Part shown: positions 1-6,063 of the stretch, in pieces | Numbering within the stretch: the first letter of the stretch is position 1 | How the letters are laid out: every line of letters begins with the position of its first letter | Assembly: GCA_947442095.1 (NCBI GenBank) | Contig: CANEVG010000147.1 | Coordinates: forward strand, 1 to 8,117 | Source of the DNA: Sphingomonadaceae bacterium | Lineage (GTDB): Bacteria; Pseudomonadota; Alphaproteobacteria; Sphingomonadales; Sphingomonadaceae | DNA: 8,117 nt | Direction: 5' to 3' | Notes under the pieces: model-generated | Seen by the model: the letters and a program-made list of their open reading frames with translations, nothing else | Told to the model about the DNA's origin: nothing | Database searches by the model: none | Position numbers and translations under genes: made by a program

Positions 1-306
1 AAGCTCGACCGGGGCGAACCATGCATTGCCGGGGTCATTTGTGCCCGATTCTAGGCCGATATCGAACCACTGCCGCGCGAGATAGCGCAAGGTAAGCGTC
101 TCGCCCGGCGTGCCCGGTTCCCGCCCGCCATACTCATCGCTGGCGAGCGTGGTGACATGCTGGCGCAGCTGCGCCTCGATCAGAGCAAGCTGCCGCTTGC
201 TGGGGGACGCAGCGCGCATCATGGCGGGTGATGCGAGCAGCGCCAGCGCAGCCGCGAACAGCATCGCCGACCGCCCCAGTAGCTTTGCACCGCCCAAACT
301 TAGCAC
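1..306 (-). CDS. M28-type zinc peptidase, exported, N-terminal part (runs off left edge)
   Basis: Reading the minus strand from a GTG at 306 gives 102 residues open to the window edge. The N-terminus looks like a signal peptide: K8 and R12, then a hydrophobic alanine/leucine run from about residue 14 to 31. The mature start carries QHVTTLASDEYGGREPGTPG (residues 49-68), then YLARQWF, GLESGTNDPGNAWFAPVEL. This 'LASDE-GGREPGTPGE ... GL ... W-APVEL' pattern is typical of secreted M28-type aminopeptidases upstream of the catalytic domain. The zinc ligands lie outside the window, so activity cannot be judged. Start choice: GTG at 306 has AGGGA (317-321) ten bases upstream and keeps the basic n-region. 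An ATG at 264 would leave a signal with no positive charge. An in-frame TGA lies just upstream. The gene is divergent from the YpfJ-type peptidase gene. Confidence 0.75.
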   Translation of the reverse strand, partial: MLSLGGAKLLGRSAMLFAAALALLASPAMMRAASPSKRQLALIEAQLRQHVTTLASDEYGGREPGTPGETLTLRYLARQWFDIGLESGTNDPGNAWFAPVEL

Positions 307-512
307 CGCACAATCATCCCTAACGACTCATCTACATTTTCGAACCGTTCAACGCAGCTTCAGTGCTCGCAAATGCGCGGCACCTGCGCAAGTTTCCTTT
401 GAGCCCCCCAGTTTCCTGTGAGACCAATATGCAACGGTGAAGCCGATACCACGTGCCCTCTTGCGCTGGAGGGGCAGTTGCGGGCAATTCGCTCCCTACA
501 GGAGACCTTGCG
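307..512. promoter_or_regulatory. Divergent intergenic region between two peptidase genes
   Basis: This stretch separates the minus-strand M28 peptidase start from the plus-strand YpfJ-type start, so promoters for both must lie in or near it. I could not pick a convincing -35/-10 pair. It holds the 13-bp direct repeat listed separately, an isolated CACGTG palindrome near 452, AGGGA on the minus strand (317-321) and AGGAG on the plus strand (500-504). Small open frames here are not convincing genes. Confidence 0.4.
391..422. repeat. Direct repeat, 13 bp, 19-bp period
   Basis: AGTTTCCTTTGAG (391-403) and AGTTTCCTGTGAG (410-422) match at 12 of 13 positions and are separated by six cytosines. 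The centre-to-centre distance of 19 bp is close to two helical turns, so a protein could occupy both copies on one face. The repeat is seen directly; an operator role is only inferred from its position between divergent genes. Confidence 0.5.
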
Positions 513-1421
513 ATGCGGCTCGACGATTTCGACAATTCCATCAATGTCGAGGACCAGCGCGGTGGCGGCGGTTCGCGCATGGGCGGGCCTGGCGGCAAGA
601 TCGGCTGTGGCAGCCTCGTCATCGCTTTGATCGGTGCACTCGTGTTCGGCATCAACCCGCTGCAGACGCTGGGTACGCTGCAGGGCATGCAGGAAGCTGC
701 CGGACCTGTCGCCGCCCCGCAAGCCGGACCGCAGGGGCGCAGCAGTCTGGCCGAAAGCTGCAGCGCCAACGCCTTCAGCCGAGAAAGCTGCAATGCGCTC
801 GCCTCGCTCAACAAGACGTGGGAGCCGCTGTTCCGCAAGGCCGGGATCGATTTTTCCGCGCCCAAGCTGGTGTTCTATGCGCGCAATGGGCAATCGGGTT
901 GCGGGGCGGCGCAAAGCGCGATGGGGCCGTTTTACTGCCCGCCCGATCACGGGATCTACATCGACACTGATTTCTTCACCGAGATGGAGCGCCAGATGCA
1001 GGCCGGGGGCGATTTCGCGCGGGCTTATGTGATGGCGCACGAATATGGCCACCATATCCAGAACCTTGTCGGCACATCCGATCAGGTAAACCAGGCCCAG
1101 CGCCGCAATCCGCCAATGGCCAACCGGCTTTCGGTGAAGCTGGAACTGCAAGCCGATTGCTATGCCGGGGTCTGGGCAGCGCGCAACAAGGACCGGATTG
1201 AGCCCGGTGATATCGAAGAAGGCCTCACCGCCGCGCACCAGATCGGCGATGATACGCTGATGGCCTCGGCCGGGCGCACGCCGGTGGAAGCCTCGTTTAC
1301 ACATGGCAGCAGCGCGCAACGCATGGCATGGCTGCGCAAAGGGTTGGAGACCGGAAATGAGGATGTCTGCGACACGTTCGCCGACAAAGGGGCCTGGGGG
1401 AACAACCCCGCACAGCGATAG
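513..1421 (+). CDS. ypfJ: YpfJ-type neutral zinc metallopeptidase, membrane-anchored
   Basis: A 302-residue protein of the YpfJ/neutral zinc metallopeptidase family (Pfam Zn_peptidase). The N-terminus MRLDDFDNSINVEDQRGGGG matches the family's hallmark opening. A Gly-rich linker follows, then one membrane segment at about residues 31-49, so the catalytic domain should lie on the periplasmic side. The zinc site is visible: HEYGH at residues 176-180 in a MAHEYGHHIQ helix, and ELQADCYAGVWA from E211, whose glutamate is the probable third ligand. Four cysteines between the membrane segment and the zinc helix suggest disulfides. Start: ATG at 513 has AGGAG at 500-504 with an 8-base spacer. The frame stays open upstream to 453 but those residues do not look like the family. 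The physiological substrate of this family is not known to me. A small secreted-protein gene follows 26 bp downstream, probably co-transcribed. Confidence 0.9.
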   Translation: MRLDDFDNSINVEDQRGGGGSRMGGPGGKIGCGSLVIALIGALVFGINPLQTLGTLQGMQEAAGPVAAPQAGPQGRSSLAESCSANAFSRESCNALASLNKTWEPLFRKAGIDFSAPKLVFYARNGQSGCGAAQSAMGPFYCPPDHGIYIDTDFFTEMERQMQAGGDFARAYVMAHEYGHHIQNLVGTSDQVNQAQRRNPPMANRLSVKLELQADCYAGVWAARNKDRIEPGDIEEGLTAAHQIGDDTLMASAGRTPVEASFTHGSSAQRMAWLRKGLETGNEDVCDTFADKGAWGNNPAQR

Positions 1422-1447
1422 TTGTGGGGGATAAACTGGAACCTGCC

Positions 1448-2065
1448 ATGAAACAGTATCGCCTGACCATCCTCCTGCTGCTGTGCGCCGCCAGTACGCC
1501 CGCTGCGGCGCAAACCGTCGTTGACCAGCCCAACGTCAGAGCGAGCGATGTCATGACCAAGCCGCTCAGCGACCTCAACCTCAAGAAGAACGAGATCCCG
1601 CCGATCCTCCAGGCCGCGCGCGAGCAGCCCTATGATCTGACCGGCCTGCGCACCTGCCGGGTGATCCAGAACGAAGTCGGCCAACTCAATGCCGCGCTGG
1701 GTGATGACATCGATATCGGGACGGAGAAGACCCCCGGGGAAAAGCGCGGCAATGCTGTGGGCAATGTCGCCAAGTCGGTTCTTACCGGGTTCATACCTTT
1801 CAACGGGGTGATCCGGGAGGTTTCTGGTGCGGCCGGCAACGAGCGGCAGTGGCAGGTTGCGCTGTATGCCGGGGCAAGCCGCCGCGCCTTTCTCAAGGGG
1901 TACGGCCAGGCTCGCGGCTGCCGCTATCCGGCGCGGGCCGCCAGCGCGGGGGATGTTCTTGCGCTGGAGAAAATGCGCGCCCCAGCAGACGCCCAAGCAC
2001 ACAAGGCGCCCTCACCTGACGAAACCAAGTCCCCGACAAAAAAGAAGAGCCGTAGACGGCGCTAG
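1448..2065 (+). CDS. Secreted protein of unknown function with basic C-terminal tail
   Basis: A 205-residue protein I do not recognise. It opens with a clear signal peptide, MKQYRLTILLLLCAASTPAA, with likely cleavage at AAA|Q (after residue 21). The cysteine in the hydrophobic core is not in a lipobox. The mature part has two further cysteines, C70 and C158, which could pair. The segment at 101-130 is rich in Gly, Val and Ala (GNAVGNVAKSVLTGFIPFNG) and could contact a membrane or pack as a hairpin. The last 20 residues are charged and end KKKSRRRR. The frame could begin at a GTG at 1424, but that would put eight polar residues before the signal peptide, so ATG 1448 is preferred. The gene lies 26 bp after the YpfJ-type peptidase, which suggests a shared transcript and possibly a shared envelope role. 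Its stop is one base from the convergent cupin gene's stop. Confidence 0.75.
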   Translation: MKQYRLTILLLLCAASTPAAAQTVVDQPNVRASDVMTKPLSDLNLKKNEIPPILQAAREQPYDLTGLRTCRVIQNEVGQLNAALGDDIDIGTEKTPGEKRGNAVGNVAKSVLTGFIPFNGVIREVSGAAGNERQWQVALYAGASRRAFLKGYGQARGCRYPARAASAGDVLALEKMRAPADAQAHKAPSPDETKSPTKKKSRRRR

Positions 2066-2066
2066 T

Positions 2067-2474
2067 TCAGGGCTTGGGTTCCACGATCAGGTAAACGCCT
2101 GTGGTATCACCCACATTGCGCACTTCATGCCACGCAATCCCGTCGCTCCACCAGGCCTCGCCGGCCTTCAGCTCGCGCACGGCGGTGCCGGCAGCGCTGG
2201 TGATCCGCATGGTCGAGCCTGATAGGATATAGCCCCAATGCGGCGCATGGAAGTGCCGCTCGTGCCCGCCACCGGGCGGAAACGTGCAGCGCAAGGTACG
2301 CAGGCGGGGATTGTCCTTGAGCACCGCGCAGACAGGTTGGCCTTGCCAGCCTGCCGCAGGCGGATCGGGCAAGGCCGGTTCTGCGGCCGGGGCGATTGGT
2401 GCGGCCTGTACGGCGGGTAGCGGGAGCAGCATAAACGCTGCTCCCGCTACCAATTTCAGCACCGTGCCGTTCAC
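2067..2474 (-). CDS. Exported small cupin-domain protein
   Basis: A 135-residue single-cupin protein with a signal peptide. The N-terminus MNGTVLKLVAGAAFMLLPLP ending AVQA|A is hydrophobic with one lysine, so the product is probably periplasmic. A Pro/Ala linker runs from about 25 to 42, then the cupin fold. Motif 1 is around residues 68-86 (GGGHERHFHAPHWGYILSG), with H74 and H76 as the HxH pair and further His at 71 and 79. The usual motif-1 glutamate is not at its expected place. Motif 2 is GEAWWSDGIAWHEVRN (105-120), giving H116. A bound metal is plausible; the substrate is unknown. Start: no ATG fits. GTG at 2474 lies 13 bases after the sdhA stop with a weak AGCGGG eight bases upstream. 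The frame is open to 2528, but that part overlaps sdhA. It is read in the sdh direction and sits where sdhB could be expected. Confidence 0.7.
   Translation of the reverse strand: MNGTVLKLVAGAAFMLLPLPAVQAAPIAPAAEPALPDPPAAGWQGQPVCAVLKDNPRLRTLRCTFPPGGGHERHFHAPHWGYILSGSTMRITSAAGTAVRELKAGEAWWSDGIAWHEVRNVGDTTGVYLIVEPKP
2416..2451 (-). repeat. Perfect 15-bp inverted repeat (strong hairpin)
   Basis: On the minus strand GGTAGCGGGAGCAGC is followed by the 6-base loop GTTTAT and the exact complement GCTGCTCCCGCTACC. The stem is 15 bp, GC-rich and without mismatch. It begins 36 bases after the sdhA stop and lies inside the signal-peptide codons of the cupin gene (VAGAAFMLLPLP). No T-tract follows on the minus strand, so it is not a standard intrinsic terminator. 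It may protect the 3' end of sdh mRNA or limit cupin expression; both are inference. Confidence 0.85.
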
Positions 2475-2487
2475 GTCCGGAACCCGC

Positions 2488-4311
2488 TCAGTACACCCGC
2501 TTCTTCGGCTTGATGTACTCGACGTCATCGGTGAGCGTGTATTCGTGCACTGGGCGATAATCGATCTTCACCGTGCCGCCCATGCCGCCCCAACCGTCAA
2601 ACCAGCTGGCGGTGTGCTTCATCCACTCGGCGTCGTTGCGCTCGGGGTAATCCTCGTGCGCATGGGCGCCGCGGCTTTCCTTGCGGTTCGAGGCCGAATG
2701 CATCGTCACCGCCGCCTGCGAGATCAAGTTGTCGAGCTCGAGCGTCTCGATGAGGTCCGAGTTCCAGATCAGCGAGCGGTCCGAGACCTTGATGTCCTGC
2801 ATCCGCTCATAGGTCGCGGCGAGCTTGACCTTGCCTTCGTCCATCAGTTCGTCGGTGCGGAACACCGCCGCGTGGGCCGACATCGTGCGCTGCATCTCGA
2901 TCCGCACTTCCGCCGTCGGCGAGCCGCCATTGGCATGGCGGAACGTGTCGAGGCGCGTGAGCGAGAGGTCGGCGCTGTCCTTGGGCAGTGCCTTGTGCGA
3001 CGAGCCCGGCTTGATGATCTCCTTGAGCCGCAGGCCCGTCGCGCGGCCGAACACGACAAGGTCGATCAGCGAGTTCGAGCCGAGACGGTTCGCGCCGTGG
3101 ACCGAAACGCAGGCGGCCTCGCCCACCGCAAAGAGGCCCGGAATGATCGTTTCCGGATTGCCGTCCGCGCCGATGGTCACCACCTCGCCGTGATAATTGC
3201 ACGGGATTCCGCCCATGTTGTAATGCACCGTGGGAACGACCGGCAGCGGCTGGCGCGTGAGGTCAACGCCGGCAAAGATCTTGCCGCTCTCGGTGATGCC
3301 GGGCAGGCGCTCGGCCAGCACGCCTGCATCGATGTGATCGAGGTGCAGGTAGATATGATCCTTGTGCGGGCCGACGCCGCGCCCTTCGCGGATTTCCAGC
3401 GCCATCGAGCGGCTGACCACGTCACGGCTGGCTAGGTCCTTCGCGGACGGCGCATAGCGCTCCATGAAGCGCTCGCCTTCGGAGTTGGTGAGGTAGCCGC
3501 CCTCGCCGCGCGCGCCTTCGGTGATTAGCACGCCCGCGCCGTAGATGCCGGTCGGGTGGAACTGCACGAATTCCATGTCCTGCAGCGGCAGGCCAGCGCG
3601 CAGCACCATGCCGCCGCCGTCACCGGTGCAAGTGTGCGCCGACGTTGCGGTGAAATAGCTGCGGCCATAGCCGCCGGTGGCAAGCACCACGGCATGGCTG
3701 CGGAAGCGGTGGATCGAGCCGTCATCCAGGCACATCGCGATCACGCCGCGGCATTCGGGCACGCCGTTCGCGCCGGGTTCCATGATCAGATCGATGGCGA
3801 AGTATTCGATGAAGAAGTCCGCATCGTACTTCAGGCTCTGCTGATAGAGCGCGTGGAGCATCGCATGGCCGGTGCGGTCTGCTGCCGCGCAGGTGCGCTG
3901 CACCGGCGGGCCTTCGCCCATGTTCTGCATGTGGCCGCCGAACGGGCGCTGGTAGATCGTGCCTTCAGCGTTCCGGCTGAACGGCACGCCGGCGTGCTCC
4001 AGTTCATAGACCGCAGCCGGGGCTTCGCGCACCATGTACTCGATGGCGTCCTGATCGCCGAGCCAGTCGGACCCCTTGACGGTGTCGTACATGTGCCAGG
4101 TCCAGTGGTCCGGGCTGTTGTTGCCGAGGCTGGCGGCAATTCCGCCTTGCGCAGCCACAGTGTGCGAACGCGTCGGGAAGACCTTGGTGATGCAAGCGGT
4201 GCGCAGGCCGGCCTGGGCCGACCCCATTGTGGCGCGCAGACCCGATCCGCCCGCGCCGACGACGACCGTGTCGTAGGTGTGGTCGATGATCTTGTAGGCT
4301 GGAGCGGACAT
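2488..4311 (-). CDS. sdhA: Succinate dehydrogenase flavoprotein subunit
   Basis: A 607-residue SdhA, full length for alphaproteobacteria, which oxidises succinate to fumarate in complex II on the cytoplasmic face of the inner membrane. The FAD-binding Rossmann motif GAGGSG is at residues 19-24. The covalent FAD histidine is H50 in PTRSHTVAAQGG. Active-site residues line up with E. coli SdhA: H252 in HPTG (E. coli H242), R296 in LASRDVV (R286), H363 in HYNMGG (H354) and R409 in HGANRLGSN (R399). The C-terminus KPKKRVY is typical of the family. No residue is missing and no frame break is seen. ATG at 4311 follows the sdhD stop by three bases, so the two are probably translationally coupled; a GGGAAAG ribosome site lies within the end of sdhD. 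sdhB does not follow; a cupin gene does. Confidence 0.98.
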   Translation of the reverse strand: MSAPAYKIIDHTYDTVVVGAGGSGLRATMGSAQAGLRTACITKVFPTRSHTVAAQGGIAASLGNNSPDHWTWHMYDTVKGSDWLGDQDAIEYMVREAPAAVYELEHAGVPFSRNAEGTIYQRPFGGHMQNMGEGPPVQRTCAAADRTGHAMLHALYQQSLKYDADFFIEYFAIDLIMEPGANGVPECRGVIAMCLDDGSIHRFRSHAVVLATGGYGRSYFTATSAHTCTGDGGGMVLRAGLPLQDMEFVQFHPTGIYGAGVLITEGARGEGGYLTNSEGERFMERYAPSAKDLASRDVVSRSMALEIREGRGVGPHKDHIYLHLDHIDAGVLAERLPGITESGKIFAGVDLTRQPLPVVPTVHYNMGGIPCNYHGEVVTIGADGNPETIIPGLFAVGEAACVSVHGANRLGSNSLIDLVVFGRATGLRLKEIIKPGSSHKALPKDSADLSLTRLDTFRHANGGSPTAEVRIEMQRTMSAHAAVFRTDELMDEGKVKLAATYERMQDIKVSDRSLIWNSDLIETLELDNLISQAAVTMHSASNRKESRGAHAHEDYPERNDAEWMKHTASWFDGWGGMGGTVKIDYRPVHEYTLTDDVEYIKPKKRVY

Positions 4312-4314
4312 GGA

Positions 4315-4698
4315 TCAGGCTTTCCCGAGAGCGATGCGCACGACCGAAACGATGCCGAAGGCAGCGCCGGCCAGCGGCAGGATGTTGATGAGCAGCCAGG
4401 CCATGACCTTGCCGCCCTCTTCGTGGATGTAGTCTTCCAGCATGACCTGCACGCCAAGGCGCGCGTGCTGGAAGGTGTTGATCATAATGAGGATCAGCGC
4501 AGTGGCCGGAAGGGGCTTCGATGCCCAGGCGTGCACCGTGGCATAGTCATGCGTCGGCATGAGCGCGAGGCTGATCATCAGGAACGGGATCAGAACCAGA
4601 TTGCCGACAGCGGTCAGCCGCGAAGACAGGAAGTGATGCGTGCCATGATGGCTGGAGCCGAGGCCGCGAACGCGGCCGATTGAAGTACCGTTACCCAT
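4315..4698 (-). CDS. sdhD: Succinate dehydrogenase membrane anchor subunit D
   Basis: A 127-residue membrane anchor of complex II. Three hydrophobic segments are visible at about residues 30-48, 63-83 and 97-122. The signature around H78 (FQHARLGVQVMLEDYIH) resembles E. coli SdhD, in which the equivalent histidine ligates heme b and the Asp-Tyr pair (here D89-Y90) helps form the ubiquinone site. The N-terminal tail is polar with a His cluster (SSHHGTHHF). ATG at 4698 is preceded by AAGGGA with about six bases of spacing. The gene lies 39 bp after sdhC and three bases before sdhA, in one operon. Confidence 0.93.
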   Translation of the reverse strand: MGNGTSIGRVRGLGSSHHGTHHFLSSRLTAVGNLVLIPFLMISLALMPTHDYATVHAWASKPLPATALILIMINTFQHARLGVQVMLEDYIHEEGGKVMAWLLINILPLAGAAFGIVSVVRIALGKA

Positions 4699-4737
4699 GA
4701 TAATCCCTTGGTGGATCAGGCAGGAAATGCCGCAGGT

Positions 4738-5163
4738 TCAGCGAAAGATCACGAACGCCCAGAACACGCTGGTGGCCGTGACCGAGAACAGGATGGTGAG
4801 CGAGGACCAGCGCGCATTGGCTTCAAGCTCGTAACCCGAGCCGATATCGAGAATGAAGTGGCGGATGCCAGTCGCCATGTGCTGGAAGAACGACCAGGTC
4901 AGCCCGACCAGAACCACCTTGCCGAGCAGCGCGGTGAAGGTCTGCAGGCCGCCAGCAGGGCCGCGCCACACCCAATCAAGGAAGGTCTGATAGCTGGCCG
5001 GACCGCCCGCAATTGCGCTCACCCACCACAGCAGCAGGCCAAGCCCAACGAAGGCCAGGCCATTGCCGGTGATACGGTGAAGGATCGAGACCAGCATGGC
5101 CGGACCCCAACGCCAGATCTCGAGATGCGGCGAAAGTGGCCGCTTGGTAGGCGCTTGCGCCAT
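4738..5163 (-). CDS. sdhC: Succinate dehydrogenase cytochrome b556 subunit
   Basis: A 141-residue cytochrome b subunit of complex II. Both family signatures are present: RPLSPHLEIW (residues 8-17) with SILHRITG (26-33), whose S26 and R30 match the quinone-site Ser and Arg of E. coli SdhC, and HMATGIRHFILDIG from H95, the probable axial heme ligand. Three membrane segments lie at about 22-52, 76-99 and 119-140. It is the first gene of the minus-strand sdh run. ATG at 5163 has a strong site, GAGGGGG (5168-5174), upstream. A TATATG on the minus strand (5183-5188) could be a -10 element, but I found no -35 to go with it. Confidence 0.95.
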   Translation of the reverse strand: MAQAPTKRPLSPHLEIWRWGPAMLVSILHRITGNGLAFVGLGLLLWWVSAIAGGPASYQTFLDWVWRGPAGGLQTFTALLGKVVLVGLTWSFFQHMATGIRHFILDIGSGYELEANARWSSLTILFSVTATSVFWAFVIFR

Positions 5164-5349
5164 GAAACCCCCTCAAAAATACCATATAGGACCAGCCAGA
5201 CGGGAGCCGCCGGGCCGGATCGCGATTCGTATTAGCCCAAATGCCGGGGCGCGCAACCGTCCCAAGAGATGCTGGCGCCGAAGGGCAAATCAGCAGCCCC
5301 TCCACCACGCCCTGTTGCAGGCACCCGTTTGGCTGGTACAGCGACCGTA
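5164..5349. promoter_or_regulatory. Divergent intergenic region between sdhC and the SDR operon
   Basis: Both the sdh run (minus) and the dehydrogenase-lactamase-prmA run (plus) begin here, so it should contain their promoters. The sdhC ribosome site (5168-5174) and a TATATG on the minus strand (5183-5188) are the only elements I can point to. On the plus side no convincing promoter or ribosome site is seen before 5350. Part of it may be coding if the dehydrogenase starts earlier, at TTG 5329 or ATG 5269. Confidence 0.35.
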
Positions 5350-6063
5350 ATGGACAGAACTGCAATTCTGGTAACGGGCTCGACCCGCGGCATTGGCGCA
5401 GCGCTGGCCGATGCGCTGGCGGCGCGCGGCGCGAGCGTTGTGCGCCATGGCCGCAGCGCCGCCCCGGGCGTTATCGGTGCTGACCTTGGCGAGCCGGCCA
5501 CGGCGGAACGGCTGTGGGACCAGGCACTGGCAGCAGCGGGCGGCAGCCTTGACGTGCTGGTCAACAATGCGGGCCTGTTTTTGCCGAACCCGCTCGACGT
5601 GTCCGATATCGCCTGGCTCGATGGGTGGGAGGAGACGCTGCGGATCAACCTGACGGCCGCCGCCCAGCTTTCCCGTCTCGCGGTGCGGCATTGGCAAACG
5701 CGCGGCGTGCCGGGCAGGGTGGTTCATATCGCAAGCCGTGCCGCCTACCGGGGCGATTCCCCCGCACACTGGCACTATGCGGCGGCCAAGGGCGGCATGA
5801 TCGCAATGCACAAGACCATCGCGCGGGCTTATGCAGCGCAAGGCATCCTGAGCTTTGCCGTAACGCCGGGCTTCACCGATACGGGCATGGCGGGCGACTA
5901 TCTGACAAGCCGTGGTGGTGCGGGCCTGCTGGCGGACATTCCGCTGGGCCGGGTCGCCAGCCCTGAGGAAATCGCCACGATCGGCGTGTTCTGCGCGCTT
6001 GATGCACCTCCCAGCATGACCGGCGCGGTGATCGACGCCAATGGAGCCAGCTATGTCCGCTAG
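5350..6063 (+). CDS. Short-chain dehydrogenase/reductase (classical SDR)
   Basis: A 237-residue NAD(P)-dependent oxidoreductase of the classical SDR type. Motifs in order: the cofactor loop TGSTRGIG (residues 9-16), NNAG (72-75), and the tetrad N100, S129 (HIAS), Y143 and K147 (YAAAK). An arginine (R35) soon after the second strand hints at NADPH preference, which is inference. The C-terminal TGAVIDANGASYV is the usual SDR ending. It resembles 3-oxoacyl-ACP reductase-like SDRs, but the substrate cannot be read from sequence. ATG 5350 places the glycine loop at the normal distance from the start, yet its ribosome site is poor. The frame stays open to ATG 5269 through a Pro-rich stretch that does not look like an SDR. 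It is the first gene of a tight operon; its last codons overlap the lactamase start by 11 bp. Confidence 0.88.
   Translation: MDRTAILVTGSTRGIGAALADALAARGASVVRHGRSAAPGVIGADLGEPATAERLWDQALAAAGGSLDVLVNNAGLFLPNPLDVSDIAWLDGWEETLRINLTAAAQLSRLAVRHWQTRGVPGRVVHIASRAAYRGDSPAHWHYAAAKGGMIAMHKTIARAYAAQGILSFAVTPGFTDTGMAGDYLTSRGGAGLLADIPLGRVASPEEIATIGVFCALDAPPSMTGAVIDANGASYVR

Noticed and set aside
449..458. CACGTG palindrome as a regulator site
   Set aside because: A single six-base palindrome without flanking symmetry is expected by chance in this composition.
360..1319. Long minus-strand open frame of 319 codons opposite the YpfJ-type gene
   Set aside because: It is antisense to a gene with clear zinc-peptidase motifs; its Arg/His/Ala-rich translation shows no domain and is typical of a GC-rich shadow frame.
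1396..1409. Small hairpin GGGG-loop-CCCC at the end of the YpfJ-type gene
   Set aside because: Only four base pairs, inside coding sequence and with no T-run; common by chance in such GC-rich DNA.
2284..3435. Plus-strand open frame of 383 codons across the cupin gene and sdhA
   Set aside because: It lies opposite two genes with recognisable motifs and reads as an Arg/His-rich low-information protein; a shadow of GC-rich coding sequence.
3556..4683. Plus-strand open frame of 375 codons opposite sdhA and sdhD
   Set aside because: It is antisense to highly conserved complex II genes and has no recognisable domain.
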